This document shows positions 4,323-12,220 of a stretch of 16,826 nt of DNA, in pieces. The position numbers and the translations under genes are program-made. The stretch is from positions 1-16,826 of the forward strand of contig JAZQKI010000041.1 of assembly GCA_045542075.1 (NCBI GenBank), written 5' to 3'. Every line of letters begins with the position of its first letter. The first letter of the stretch is position 1. The DNA comes from SVTX01 sp045542075 (GTDB lineage Bacteria; Bacillota; Clostridia; Oscillospirales; CAG-272). The notes under the pieces were generated by a model, which saw nothing but the letters and a program-made list of their open reading frames with translations, ran no database searches and was not told the origin of the DNA.

Positions 4323-6566
4323 ATGGATAACTTTATGAATGCTCCAATGGAAATGGAGAGCGACGAAATAATAAGTATCTCGGGCAATATTGAATACGTT
4401 ATATATTACAACGAGGAAAACGGATACGCCGTGTGTGACCTCGGAACAGACGACGATGACCTCATTACAATAACGGGAATTATGCCCTATATCGGCGAGG
4501 GTGACTCGGTCAAGGTTTACGGCCAGTGGAAGCATAACGCAAAATACGGCAGACAGTTTTCCGTGACTCAGTACGAAAGATTTATGCCTGCAAACGCTAC
4601 GGCAATACTGCGTTATCTGTCCTCGGGCGCTATTAAGGGAATAGGAAAGAAAACGGCACAGAAGATAGTCGACGAGTTTGGTGACGACACTCTTGAGGTG
4701 CTTGAAAATCACCCTGATTGGCTGTCGGACATACCCGGAATAAGTCTCAAAAAGGCTATGGCAATATGCGAGGACTTCAAGGCAAAGTCGGGAATACGCT
4801 CGGCTATGCTTTTCTTCAGAGAATTCTTCGGCGCGGCAATAACAGTCAGAATCTACAAAAGATGGGGCGGTGCGGCGGTAGACATAGCAAAAGCCAATCC
4901 ATACAGAATATGCGACGAGATAGAGGGCGTGGGCTTTGAGCGTGCCGATCAGATGGCAATGAAGCTCGGAGTCGAGAAAGAGTCGGTTGCAAGAATTTCA
5001 AGTGGTATTTTGTATCTGCTCTCGGGCGAGGCGGCGCAGAACGGACACGTTTGCCTGCCAAGAGAAAAACTTATATCTGATGCGGCAAGACTTCTTGAGG
5101 TCAGTGAGGAGCTGGCGAGCGAGGCGACGGATGATCTTATAGCCCTCAAAAAGGTCAAGACATATAAGACTGACTGCACCACGTACCTATACGAGAGCCG
5201 AGCTTATAACAACGAAAAATATATTGCGGAGAAGCTTTTGCTTCTTGATAAGGTATGCCCTGCGGTCAGCTCGGGAGACATAAGGCTTTTCATTCAGAAC
5301 GAGGAGAGAAAATGCGGCTTTGAGTACGCATATCTTCAAAAGCAGGCTATATCATTGGCGCTTGAGGGCGGCGTTATGCTGCTCACGGGCGGTCCCGGTA
5401 CGGGAAAGACTACTATCGTCAAAGCGCTGCTTGATATTTTCAGCAGCATGGATATGAAGGTTGCTCTGTCCGCACCCACAGGCAGAGCCGCTAAAAAGCT
5501 ATCCGAAGCGACCTCGCACGAGGCAAAGACTCTGCACAGACTTCTTGAGTTTGACTTTGGAAGCGAGGAGACGGGAGGCTCGGGCTTCCGCAGAAACGAG
5601 ACGGATCTGCTTGACGAGCACGTCATTATTGTTGACGAGGCATCAATGGTAGATAACAATCTCATGGCGTCTCTCTTGCGCGCGGTAAAGCCGGGAGCGA
5701 GAGTCATTCTCATAGGAGACGCCGATCAGCTTCCCAGCGTTGGCGCAGGAAACGTCCTGAGAGATCTGCTTGAAAGCGGCAGGTTTTCGACCGTCAGACT
5801 CAATGAGATATTCCGCCAGGCGCAGCAGTCATTGATCGTAACAAACGCGCACAAGATAAACAAGGGCGAGATGCCTGTGCTTGACGTCAAGAACGGAGAT
5901 TTCTTCTACCTTTACAGAGGCGCTGACCGTGATATTGCCTATACCGTGGCAGACCTTTGCAAAAACAGACTTCCGAGGACGTACGGCGCGGATATAGTGG
6001 CAAATATTCAGGTTATATCTCCCTCGCGAAAGGGCGAGGCGGGAACGGAAAACCTCAATCGACTTCTTCAGGAGGCGTTAAACCCGAAGTCAGCGGATAA
6101 AGCGGAATACAAATACAGAGATACTCTGTTCCGCGAGGGCGACAGAGTAATGCAGATAAAGAACAATTATGAAACAGAATGGTGTCGAGAGGATGACACG
6201 GTTGGAATGGGCATATTCAACGGTGACATAGGCCGTATAATCCGCATTGACGTGGCAAATTCCTTTATGGAGATAGTATTTGACAACAGACATGTCACAT
6301 ACGAGTTTACAATGCTTGAGGAGCTGGAGCACGCCTATGCAGTGACTGTCCATAAGAGCCAGGGAAGTGAGTACGGGGTTGTCATAATTCCTTTGTATAA
6401 CGCACCGCCGATGCTCCTGACCCGAAATCTTTTCTACACGGCGGTCACAAGAGCGCAGAAAATGGTAATTCTGGTAGGCCGCTCGGAGATCGTGGAAAGA
6501 ATGGTTGAGAATTCAAGGCAGAGCAAGAGATTTACGTGTCTTTGCCAGAGACTTTCGGAGAGTTGA
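4323..6566 (+). CDS. recD2: RecD2-type superfamily 1 DNA helicase
   Basis: RecD2 is an ATP-dependent 5'-to-3' DNA helicase found in bacteria, often lacking RecBC, and linked to DNA repair and replication stress. The 747 residues match the usual layout: an N-terminal OB-like region (about 15-88, DEIISISGNIEYVIYYNEE), helix-hairpin-helix segments (IKGIGKKTAQKIV 104-116 and LSDIPGISLKKA 134-145), then the helicase core. Core motifs are Walker A GGPGTGKTT (356-364), motif Ia SAPTGRAAKKL, Walker B VDEAS (437-441), motif III IGDADQLPSVGAG (464-476), NEIFRQ (494-499), motif V TVHKSQGSEYG (675-685) and motif VI YTAVTRAQK (705-713). The start has an ideal AGGAGG six nt upstream (4311-4316). comF follows after one nucleotide, so the two are probably co-transcribed. 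All ATPase residues appear intact. Confidence 0.95.
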   Translation: MDNFMNAPMEMESDEIISISGNIEYVIYYNEENGYAVCDLGTDDDDLITITGIMPYIGEGDSVKVYGQWKHNAKYGRQFSVTQYERFMPANATAILRYLSSGAIKGIGKKTAQKIVDEFGDDTLEVLENHPDWLSDIPGISLKKAMAICEDFKAKSGIRSAMLFFREFFGAAITVRIYKRWGGAAVDIAKANPYRICDEIEGVGFERADQMAMKLGVEKESVARISSGILYLLSGEAAQNGHVCLPREKLISDAARLLEVSEELASEATDDLIALKKVKTYKTDCTTYLYESRAYNNEKYIAEKLLLLDKVCPAVSSGDIRLFIQNEERKCGFEYAYLQKQAISLALEGGVMLLTGGPGTGKTTIVKALLDIFSSMDMKVALSAPTGRAAKKLSEATSHEAKTLHRLLEFDFGSEETGGSGFRRNETDLLDEHVIIVDEASMVDNNLMASLLRAVKPGARVILIGDADQLPSVGAGNVLRDLLESGRFSTVRLNEIFRQAQQSLIVTNAHKINKGEMPVLDVKNGDFFYLYRGADRDIAYTVADLCKNRLPRTYGADIVANIQVISPSRKGEAGTENLNRLLQEALNPKSADKAEYKYRDTLFREGDRVMQIKNNYETEWCREDDTVGMGIFNGDIGRIIRIDVANSFMEIVFDNRHVTYEFTMLEELEHAYAVTVHKSQGSEYGVVIIPLYNAPPMLLTRNLFYTAVTRAQKMVILVGRSEIVERMVENSRQSKRFTCLCQRLSES

Positions 6567-6567
6567 T

Positions 6568-7323
6568 ATGCGCGGGCTTTGGAAGATCATACGCAATTTA
6601 TTTTTCCCTCCCAAGTGCGCTTGCTGTCGGGAGCTTTTGCCCGCGGTCGAGGAGAGCTACGGTGCGGGGAGCTGCCTTTGTAAAAAATGCTATACGGCGT
6701 GGAACAGGGCAAAGGAGGAGAGCTGTCCCGAGTGTCTGTGCGCCTCGCATAAGTGTCTGTGCGCACCGAGCACAAGGGGATTCAAGAGATCGGGGCTTCC
6801 TAAGCTTCTGACCTACACTCCCAACAAAAATAATACGCAGAACAAAATAATATACTCGCTCAAAAAGGTGAATGACAAGAGGATATGTGAGTTTGTTGCG
6901 AGCGAGCTTTCGCTTAGCATGGGCGCTTGGTTCAAGGACCGTGCGCTGCTACCCGACGAGTGCATATATACATATGTGCCAAGGAGAGCCGTTGCTGTCG
7001 CAGAGCTTGGCTTTGACCAGGGAAGGAGACTTTCTCGTGAAGTGTGCAGAATTTTTGAGGGAAGGCTTGAAAACGTTTTTGTCCGTCGAGGAGGCAAAGA
7101 GCAAAAGCAGCTTGACAAAAGCAGTCGGGCAAGGAATATTGACCGCTCGCTCAGGCTTCGGAGAAGGGCTGCGAAGGTAATCAAGGGAAAGCGTGTTGTC
7201 ATAATAGACGACTTAGTCACCACGGGAGCTACGCTTGACAGAGCTATGCGGCTTATAAAACGCAATGGAGCAAAGGAGGTCTACGTTGCCTGTGTGGCGA
7301 GGACCTGCGAGATAAAGAAATAA
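6568..7323 (+). CDS. comF: ComF family protein (zinc-finger plus phosphoribosyltransferase-like domain)
   Basis: ComF proteins are cytoplasmic and needed for natural transformation in several bacteria, probably in handling incoming single-stranded DNA. The 251-residue protein has the expected order. A cysteine-rich N-terminal zinc-binding region comes first (CACC 17-20, CLCKKC 36-41, CPECLC 53-58, CLC 63-65), then a phosphoribosyltransferase-type domain with the PRPP-loop motif VIIDDLVTTGATL (211-223). FDQGRRLSR (149-157) matches the conserved family stretch that usually reads FNQ. I chose the ATG at 6568 because it gives the standard N-terminus and has GGAGAG five nt upstream. The frame is open to 6505, but that overlaps recD2. 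The recD2 stop and this ATG form TGATATG, suggesting translational coupling. Pairing with recD2 suggests shared DNA metabolism. No other competence genes are in the window. Confidence 0.93.
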   Translation: MRGLWKIIRNLFFPPKCACCRELLPAVEESYGAGSCLCKKCYTAWNRAKEESCPECLCASHKCLCAPSTRGFKRSGLPKLLTYTPNKNNTQNKIIYSLKKVNDKRICEFVASELSLSMGAWFKDRALLPDECIYTYVPRRAVAVAELGFDQGRRLSREVCRIFEGRLENVFVRRGGKEQKQLDKSSRARNIDRSLRLRRRAAKVIKGKRVVIIDDLVTTGATLDRAMRLIKRNGAKEVYVACVARTCEIKK

Positions 7324-7330
7324 TATAAGC

Positions 7331-7358
7331 AAAAGAGACGGCTTTGCCGTCTCTTTTT
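7331..7358 (+). terminator. Intrinsic terminator after recD2-comF
   Basis: AAAAGAGACGGC, loop TTT, GCCGTCTCTTTT and a further T: 12 pairs with a built-in U-tract, seven nt after the comF stop. It separates this transcript from the next promoter. Confidence 0.92.
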
Positions 7359-7413
7359 AATAAAATCCGACACTCTGCGACAAAAACATGTTTTATATAT
7401 TCATACAAAATTA

Positions 7414-7443
7414 TTGACTTTTACCCGTTGCATGTTGTATAAT
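7414..7443 (+). promoter_or_regulatory. Promoter of the mreB-pepD-hydrolase operon
   Basis: TTGACT (7414-7419), 18 nt, TATAAT (7438-7443). The expected transcription start is near 7450, only about eight nt before the ATG at 7458. This argues that translation starts at the TTG at 7488 instead. The sequence resembles the MATE promoter at 12867-12894 over much of the spacer. Confidence 0.8.
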
Positions 7444-7487
7444 TAAATGAGAGTACAATGAAATTTACTTTAAGGGAGAACAAGGTC

Positions 7488-8576
7488 TTGAAAAAGGTAA
7501 TACTCAGCCGTGATATAGCAATGGATCTTGGTACGTCAAGCGTGCTTGTGCACGTACAGGACGAGGGCATAATCATGCGTGAGCCTTCGGTCGTTGCGAT
7601 TGACAAAAACACAGACAGAGTAATAAAGGTGGGCCGTGAGGCAGAGGAGATGCTCGGGAGAAATTCCGAGGATGTTTTGGCGCTCTATCCCTTGTCTGAC
7701 GGAGTTGTGAGCAGATATGAGGTCACACTCAAGATGCTCCGCTACTTTATACACAGAGCCTCAAAGAAAAATATTGTTGCGCCGAGACTTATGATCGCTC
7801 TCCCAACAGACGTCAACGAGGTCGAAAGACGCGCCATTCTTGATGCTGCGACCGAGGCGGGCGCAAGAAAGACGTTTATTGTTCAGGAGGCATTAGCGGC
7901 GGCTATCGGAGCGGGAATACCCGTCAACTCGCCCATTGGAAATATGATAGTCAATATCGGCGGCGGCACGACCGAGGTGTCGGTAATCTCTCTTGGAGGT
8001 ATTGTGGTGTCAAAAACGGTCAGGGTAGGCGGAAATCACTTTGATGCGGCGATAGTAGATCACGTCAGAGAAAGTTACAACCTGCTGATCGGTACTCGCA
8101 CCGCGGAGACGCTAAAGCGTCATATCGGCTGCGTTTACGAGCACAAGGAGGCTAAGGTCGAGGACGTTAAGGGACGTGATCTTGAGAGCGGAATGCCAAA
8201 GATAGCGTCGGTCAGCTCGCGCGAGTTTCTCGGCGCGGTGATGGCTCCTCTGACGGCAATATTCGATGCTATATGCGAGGTTATAGAAAAAACGCCCCCC
8301 GAGCTTGTTGGAGACATTCTCCACAACGGCATTTGCTTTGTTGGCGGCGGCAGTATGATATTCGGACTTGATAAGCTAACCGAGAGGGTGCTTGGCATCA
8401 AGGCATACGTAGCAAAAAATCCCGACGAGTGCGTAATACTCGGCGCGGCAAAGAGATTTGAAATATACAACAAGGTAAGCGACGGCGTGCTTAAATTTGA
8501 GAAGACAGACAAAACAAAAAAACAAAAATCTTCAAAAAAGACCGTCACAGAGGATGACGGAGCGGGTGTTGTATGA
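7488..8576 (+). CDS. mreB: MreB-like rod-shape/actin-family protein, probable TTG start
   Basis: MreB forms membrane-bound actin-like filaments that guide lateral cell-wall synthesis. Family signatures are DIAMDLGTSSVLV (phosphate 1), REPSVVAID, the VQEALAAAIGAG helix, VNIGGGTTEVSVISLGG (phosphate 2), SYNLLIGTRTAE and FVGGGSMIFGLD (adenosine motif). Most MreB have VDIGGGTTE, so the Asp to Asn change is unusual. GGN also replaces the common GGD. A lysine-rich tail of about 25 residues ends the protein. The TTG start is supported by AAGGGAG (7472-7478) nine nt upstream; the in-frame ATG at 7458 has no ribosome binding site and nearly coincides with the transcription start. mreC and mreD are not adjacent, so it may be an Mbl/MreBH-like paralogue. 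Its stop overlaps the pepD start (ATGA). Confidence 0.88.
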   Translation: MKKVILSRDIAMDLGTSSVLVHVQDEGIIMREPSVVAIDKNTDRVIKVGREAEEMLGRNSEDVLALYPLSDGVVSRYEVTLKMLRYFIHRASKKNIVAPRLMIALPTDVNEVERRAILDAATEAGARKTFIVQEALAAAIGAGIPVNSPIGNMIVNIGGGTTEVSVISLGGIVVSKTVRVGGNHFDAAIVDHVRESYNLLIGTRTAETLKRHIGCVYEHKEAKVEDVKGRDLESGMPKIASVSSREFLGAVMAPLTAIFDAICEVIEKTPPELVGDILHNGICFVGGGSMIFGLDKLTERVLGIKAYVAKNPDECVILGAAKRFEIYNKVSDGVLKFEKTDKTKKQKSSKKTVTEDDGAGVV

Positions 8577-10009
8577 GTTATATTGTAAGCGGTTATGAAA
8601 ATAAGAGAGTTTTCGAAATATTCGAGGACATATGCGCTATTCCTCACGGCTCGGGAAACGAGTCGGGAGTTGCGGATTATATTGAGAGCTTTGCGGCAAA
8701 GCTGGGGCTCGAATGTAAAAGAGATGATGTCGGCAACGTGTTCTTGAAAAAAGACGCGTGCGAGGGCTATGAAAATATGCCTGCGGTGCTTTTGCAGGGA
8801 CACATGGATATGGTGTGCGAGAAAAACGCAGACGTTGAGCATGACTTTGAGAGAGAAGGACTTGATCTATTCGTTGAGAACGGCTTGCTTGGAGCAAGGG
8901 GTACAAGCCTTGGCGGAGACAACGGAATTGCCGTTGCGATGATGCTTGCCCTTCTTGAGACGGATTCCCATCCCGCGCTGGAATGCCTTTTCACAGTCGA
9001 GGAGGAAACAGGTCTTGGCGGAGCCATGGGCTTTGACTGCTCGCAGATAAGCGCAAAAAGAATGATAAACATGGACAGCGAGGAGGAGAACACCGTAACC
9101 GTGGGATGTGCGGGCGGCGTGCGCACCGACGTTGAATTCAACTTCAATCAGGTAGATCTCCAGACCGAGAGAGAGGCTGTTGAAATAAGAATAAGCGGGC
9201 TTGCGGGTGGACACTCGGGAGCGGATATAAATTCGGGCAGAGCGTCCGCGCTCGTGCTTTTGGGAAGGATTCTGCAGAGAGTGATATCCGAGCAAAAGCT
9301 CTGGCTTGTTTGTCTGTCGGGAGGCGGAAAGGACAATGCCATCGCGAGAGAGGGCTCCGCGGTAGTGCTTTGTGAAAATTCCAAGGCGCTTGCCGCAACG
9401 GTAAGGGATGAGGAGAGCAACATAAGAAAAGAGCTTTGCTCGCTTGATTCGGGATTTACCGTAGGCATGAGTAAAAAAGCCGCGTGCACCTGCTTCAGAC
9501 TTAAGGATACAAAGAAGATAATTGAATTTCTGAGCCTTGTGAAAACGGGTGTATTAAAATTCAGCAATCAGATACCGGGGCTTGTTGAATATTCAAGAAA
9601 TCTCGGAATATTGGAAACGGACGGGGGCAGGGTGACCTTCTACCTCTCCGCGCGTTCCTCGCTTGAGTCGCAAATAGACCTGGCGTGCCGCGAGATCGAT
9701 CTGCTTGCGTCCGCCCTTGGCGCACAGACAAAGCATTATTCAAGATATCCCGGCTGGGAGTATGCACCAAACAGTCAGCTTCGCGAGGATTATCTCAACA
9801 CCTACGAAGGTCTTTTTGGAAATCGTCCCAACGTCGTTGTGATACACGCGGGACTTGAGTGCGGCGTGATCTCATCCAGAACACAGGGGCTCGATGTGAT
9901 CTCAATAGGTCCTGATATGTATGATATACATTCTCCCGCGGAAAGACTCAGCCTTGCCTCGTGCGAGAAAATATGGAAGGTTCTTGTTGCTTTCTTGGCA
10001 AAAAAATAA
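8573..10009 (+). CDS. pepD: Aminoacyl-histidine dipeptidase / beta-Ala-His dipeptidase, peptidase family M20C
   Basis: PepD-type enzymes are cytoplasmic zinc dipeptidases with broad specificity, classically on Xaa-His dipeptides. The 478-residue length is typical. Metal-binding and catalytic positions are visible: H77 and D79 in LQGHMDMV, D116 in LGGDNGIA, the acidic pair E143-E144 in TVEEETGLGG, D168 in NMDSEEEN and H453 in YDIHSPAERLS. The dimerisation-domain stretch SGLAGGHSGADIN (208-220) is typical. The gene overlaps the mreB-like gene by four bases (ATGA), with GGAG inside the upstream gene, so the two are translationally coupled. The serine hydrolase follows four nt later. This trio has no obvious shared pathway; peptide salvage is the simplest role for pepD. 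Confidence 0.93.
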   Translation: MSYIVSGYENKRVFEIFEDICAIPHGSGNESGVADYIESFAAKLGLECKRDDVGNVFLKKDACEGYENMPAVLLQGHMDMVCEKNADVEHDFEREGLDLFVENGLLGARGTSLGGDNGIAVAMMLALLETDSHPALECLFTVEEETGLGGAMGFDCSQISAKRMINMDSEEENTVTVGCAGGVRTDVEFNFNQVDLQTEREAVEIRISGLAGGHSGADINSGRASALVLLGRILQRVISEQKLWLVCLSGGGKDNAIAREGSAVVLCENSKALAATVRDEESNIRKELCSLDSGFTVGMSKKAACTCFRLKDTKKIIEFLSLVKTGVLKFSNQIPGLVEYSRNLGILETDGGRVTFYLSARSSLESQIDLACREIDLLASALGAQTKHYSRYPGWEYAPNSQLREDYLNTYEGLFGNRPNVVVIHAGLECGVISSRTQGLDVISIGPDMYDIHSPAERLSLASCEKIWKVLVAFLAKK

Positions 10010-10013
10010 GGAA

Positions 10014-11159
10014 ATGAAAAAACTAAACCCTGATCTTTTGAAGCAAAATATTGAAAAACGAATAAAAGCCGACGTTGAATGCGGACGTGTGGGCGGCGCG
10101 GCGGTGAAGGTAATGCAGAACGAAGAAACTCTTTACAGAGCGGATTTTGGTTACTCAGACTGTGACAGCAAAACTCCCATAGAGTCTGACACGATCTTTC
10201 GCCTTGCGTCCATGACAAAGCCTATTACCGCTGTCGCGGCGCTTATACAAGTGAGCCGAGGGCTCTTGGATCTGCTTGATCCCATTGATAAGTTCCTGCC
10301 TGAGTACGCGGAGCTTGATATCGGTGTGGTTGAAGGGGGGCAGGTAGTCCGCACGGGCAGAGCGCATAGCAAGGTACGGGTACTGCATCTTCTGACACAT
10401 TCCAGCGGCATAGGCACGCTTGAGGTGGGGGATCTGCAGCTGGCACAAATGAAGCCCGAGAACATGCGGAGTATTGAGACTGTCGTTGATTATTTTTCGA
10501 GGGCGGCGATAGCCTTCGAGCCTTATACTATGCAGACGTACAGTCCCGTTGTTGGCTTTGACGTGCTTGCGAGAATTATTGAGATAACCTCGGGTATGTC
10601 CTATAGCGAGTTCGTGAAAAAGGAGATTTTTGAGCCGCTCGGTATGAATGACACCACCTGCATACCCACAAATGAGCAGTGGCAGAGGGTGGTATGTATG
10701 CATAATTACGTTGACGGCAAGGGCGTTTCCGCGGACGTTGGCAAAAGATATGTTTTTGGCGGATTTCCTATTACGTACAACTGCGGCGGCGCGGGGATAG
10801 TGTCAACCGTTGAGGACTATTCAAAATTCGCGAGCATGCTGCTTTGCGGCGGAGAATATAACGGAGTCAGAATTTTACCCGAGGAGCTTGTCCGCTCAAT
10901 GGGTACACCTCATCTGCCTGGCGAGATCATGCCATTTCGCGAGATATGGGGACTTGGCGTAAGAGTAATAGTTAGCGATGCGTATATATTGCCTATCGGC
11001 TCATACGGCTGGAGCGGCGCATACGGAACGCATTTCTGGATAGATCCCGAAAACAAGATCGTGGCTATATATATGAAAAACTCGTATTTTGACGGCGGCT
11101 CGGAGGCAAGCACCGCTTGCTCATTTGAGGCTGACGTTATGAATTCGCTTGAAAACTGA
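10014..11159 (+). CDS. Serine hydrolase, class C beta-lactamase/esterase family (PF00144-like)
   Basis: This 381-residue protein belongs to the penicillin-binding-protein-like serine hydrolases. It has the nucleophile motif SMTK (66-69, SxxK) in IFRLASMTKPITA. THSSGIG (128-134) follows, then tyrosine Y176 in TYSPVVGFDVLARIIE, and GWSGAYGTHFWIDP (332-345) where KTG or HTG would be in true beta-lactamases. YS with no YxN asparagine, plus a WxG-type third motif, fits family VIII esterases better than penicillinases. There is no signal peptide or membrane anchor, so it should be cytoplasmic. The ATG at 10014 is four nt after pepD and gives the family-like N-terminus. AAGGA lies only one nt from it, so initiation may rely on coupling. 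The substrate is unknown. Confidence 0.85.
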   Translation: MKKLNPDLLKQNIEKRIKADVECGRVGGAAVKVMQNEETLYRADFGYSDCDSKTPIESDTIFRLASMTKPITAVAALIQVSRGLLDLLDPIDKFLPEYAELDIGVVEGGQVVRTGRAHSKVRVLHLLTHSSGIGTLEVGDLQLAQMKPENMRSIETVVDYFSRAAIAFEPYTMQTYSPVVGFDVLARIIEITSGMSYSEFVKKEIFEPLGMNDTTCIPTNEQWQRVVCMHNYVDGKGVSADVGKRYVFGGFPITYNCGGAGIVSTVEDYSKFASMLLCGGEYNGVRILPEELVRSMGTPHLPGEIMPFREIWGLGVRVIVSDAYILPIGSYGWSGAYGTHFWIDPENKIVAIYMKNSYFDGGSEASTACSFEADVMNSLEN

Positions 11160-11160
11160 A

Positions 11161-11226
11161 AAAACGGCGTGGCTTATAGCGTGAATTCTCCCTGCGGAGT
11201 ATTCGTACTATATGCCACGCCGTTTT
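11161..11226. terminator. Long bidirectional terminator hairpin between convergent genes
   Basis: AAAACGGCGTGGC (11161-11173) pairs perfectly with GCCACGCCGTTTT (11214-11226). The 40 nt inside continue the fold with TATAG/CTATA, GAAT/ATTC and CTCC-CTGC-GGAG. The A-run on one side and T-run on the other suit termination on both strands, as expected between the serine hydrolase (+) and the CPBP gene (-). Confidence 0.88.
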
Positions 11227-11253
11227 GTGCTTTTGTAAGGTAAAATAAGCCGT

Positions 11254-12219
11254 TTAACCGAAAAAGGCAAACACCAACACGAACGTCAAATAAATAGCCG
11301 CACAGATAATATTTATGGGGTTTTTGAAAACCTCAAAAGCGGACTTGATCTTTTTCGATATGCTTGTGTCCTTAAGAGGTGGTGTTTTCTCCGCTTTGGC
11401 ATAAGCGACGAAAAGCTTGGAGATCACTCCCACAAACAGAATCAGAGAGATCAGAAATACTATAAGTGTAATTATCACCAGCGCATAGGCGTCCGACGAG
11501 CTTACAAAATAATTGGCTATATTCGTTCTCAGAAACAGTCCGTAGATATTAAAAAGGAAATGAGCGCAAATGGAGGTCGCAAGCGAGCCTGTCACAAGGA
11601 ACAGCGCGCAATATATCACTCCCGCAAAAAAGAAGGAGGGAATAAGACGCAGAGAAAACGGAGTCATTGCATAAAAGAGCCCTGATATTATGACCGCCGC
11701 GAGAATTCCTTTTTTTGCGTGCGCCTGTGTGAGCATCTTTCTGAAAATGATCTCCTCAAATATTGCGGGAAGCGCGGCGAAGGTGAGGATCATATATATA
11801 ATTGACACCACGCCGTTATCCCCGTTTGCGGTAAACTGACCGTAAAGTGTGAAGCCTTCCGTTATGTCGTATATTCCATAGAAAAGCATATCCCAGAGCA
11901 GTGTTCCCGAAATAAGCAAAAATACCGCTATGACGGGCAAAAATATAAGTCGGGGGGATATTTTTCTGACGTTCATCTGACGTGCCGTGTCCTCGACCGT
12001 CAGCTTTTTTGACGACAGGGACAGATACAAAAACAGAGGGATAAGAAAAATTATAATTTCAAATATTAGCGCGCCCAAAAACTCGTCCGAGCGGTGAAGC
12101 CAGAATTTGTCGGCTACAGCGCAGATGAGACACAAAGCAAAAACGAAGCAGATAAGAGTGGCTTCGCGATTGACCTTGCAGTGCTCCAGAGCGCGGGATA
12201 AAAGCTTTCTGTCCTTCAT
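11254..12219 (-). CDS. CPBP (CAAX protease and bacteriocin-processing) family membrane protein
   Basis: This is a hydrophobic protein of 321 residues with about eight membrane segments and a CPBP/Abi core. Motif 1 EEIIFRKML has the EExxxR pattern (155-160 counted from this start). Motif 3 AHFLFN has HxxxN (220-224). Motif 2 normally ends in histidine (FxxxH), but the matching place reads FYAMT, so one presumed metal ligand is missing. Family members are intramembrane glutamic-type or metal-dependent proteases acting on prenylated proteins, peptides or signalling proteins; the substrate here is unknown and activity is uncertain. I chose the ATG at 12219, which gives TGATATG with the upstream DJ-1 gene. 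A TTG at 12231 would add four residues and overlap it. Neither has a strong ribosome binding site, so coupling to the DJ-1 gene is likely. Confidence 0.85.
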   Translation of the reverse strand: MKDRKLLSRALEHCKVNREATLICFVFALCLICAVADKFWLHRSDEFLGALIFEIIIFLIPLFLYLSLSSKKLTVEDTARQMNVRKISPRLIFLPVIAVFLLISGTLLWDMLFYGIYDITEGFTLYGQFTANGDNGVVSIIYMILTFAALPAIFEEIIFRKMLTQAHAKKGILAAVIISGLFYAMTPFSLRLIPSFFFAGVIYCALFLVTGSLATSICAHFLFNIYGLFLRTNIANYFVSSSDAYALVIITLIVFLISLILFVGVISKLFVAYAKAEKTPPLKDTSISKKIKSAFEVFKNPINIICAAIYLTFVLVFAFFG

Positions 12220-12220
12220 A

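Noticed and set aside
10014..11159. Antibiotic-resistance beta-lactamase
   Set aside because: There is no signal peptide, YxN is not kept, and the third motif is of esterase type. A resistance call is not supported.
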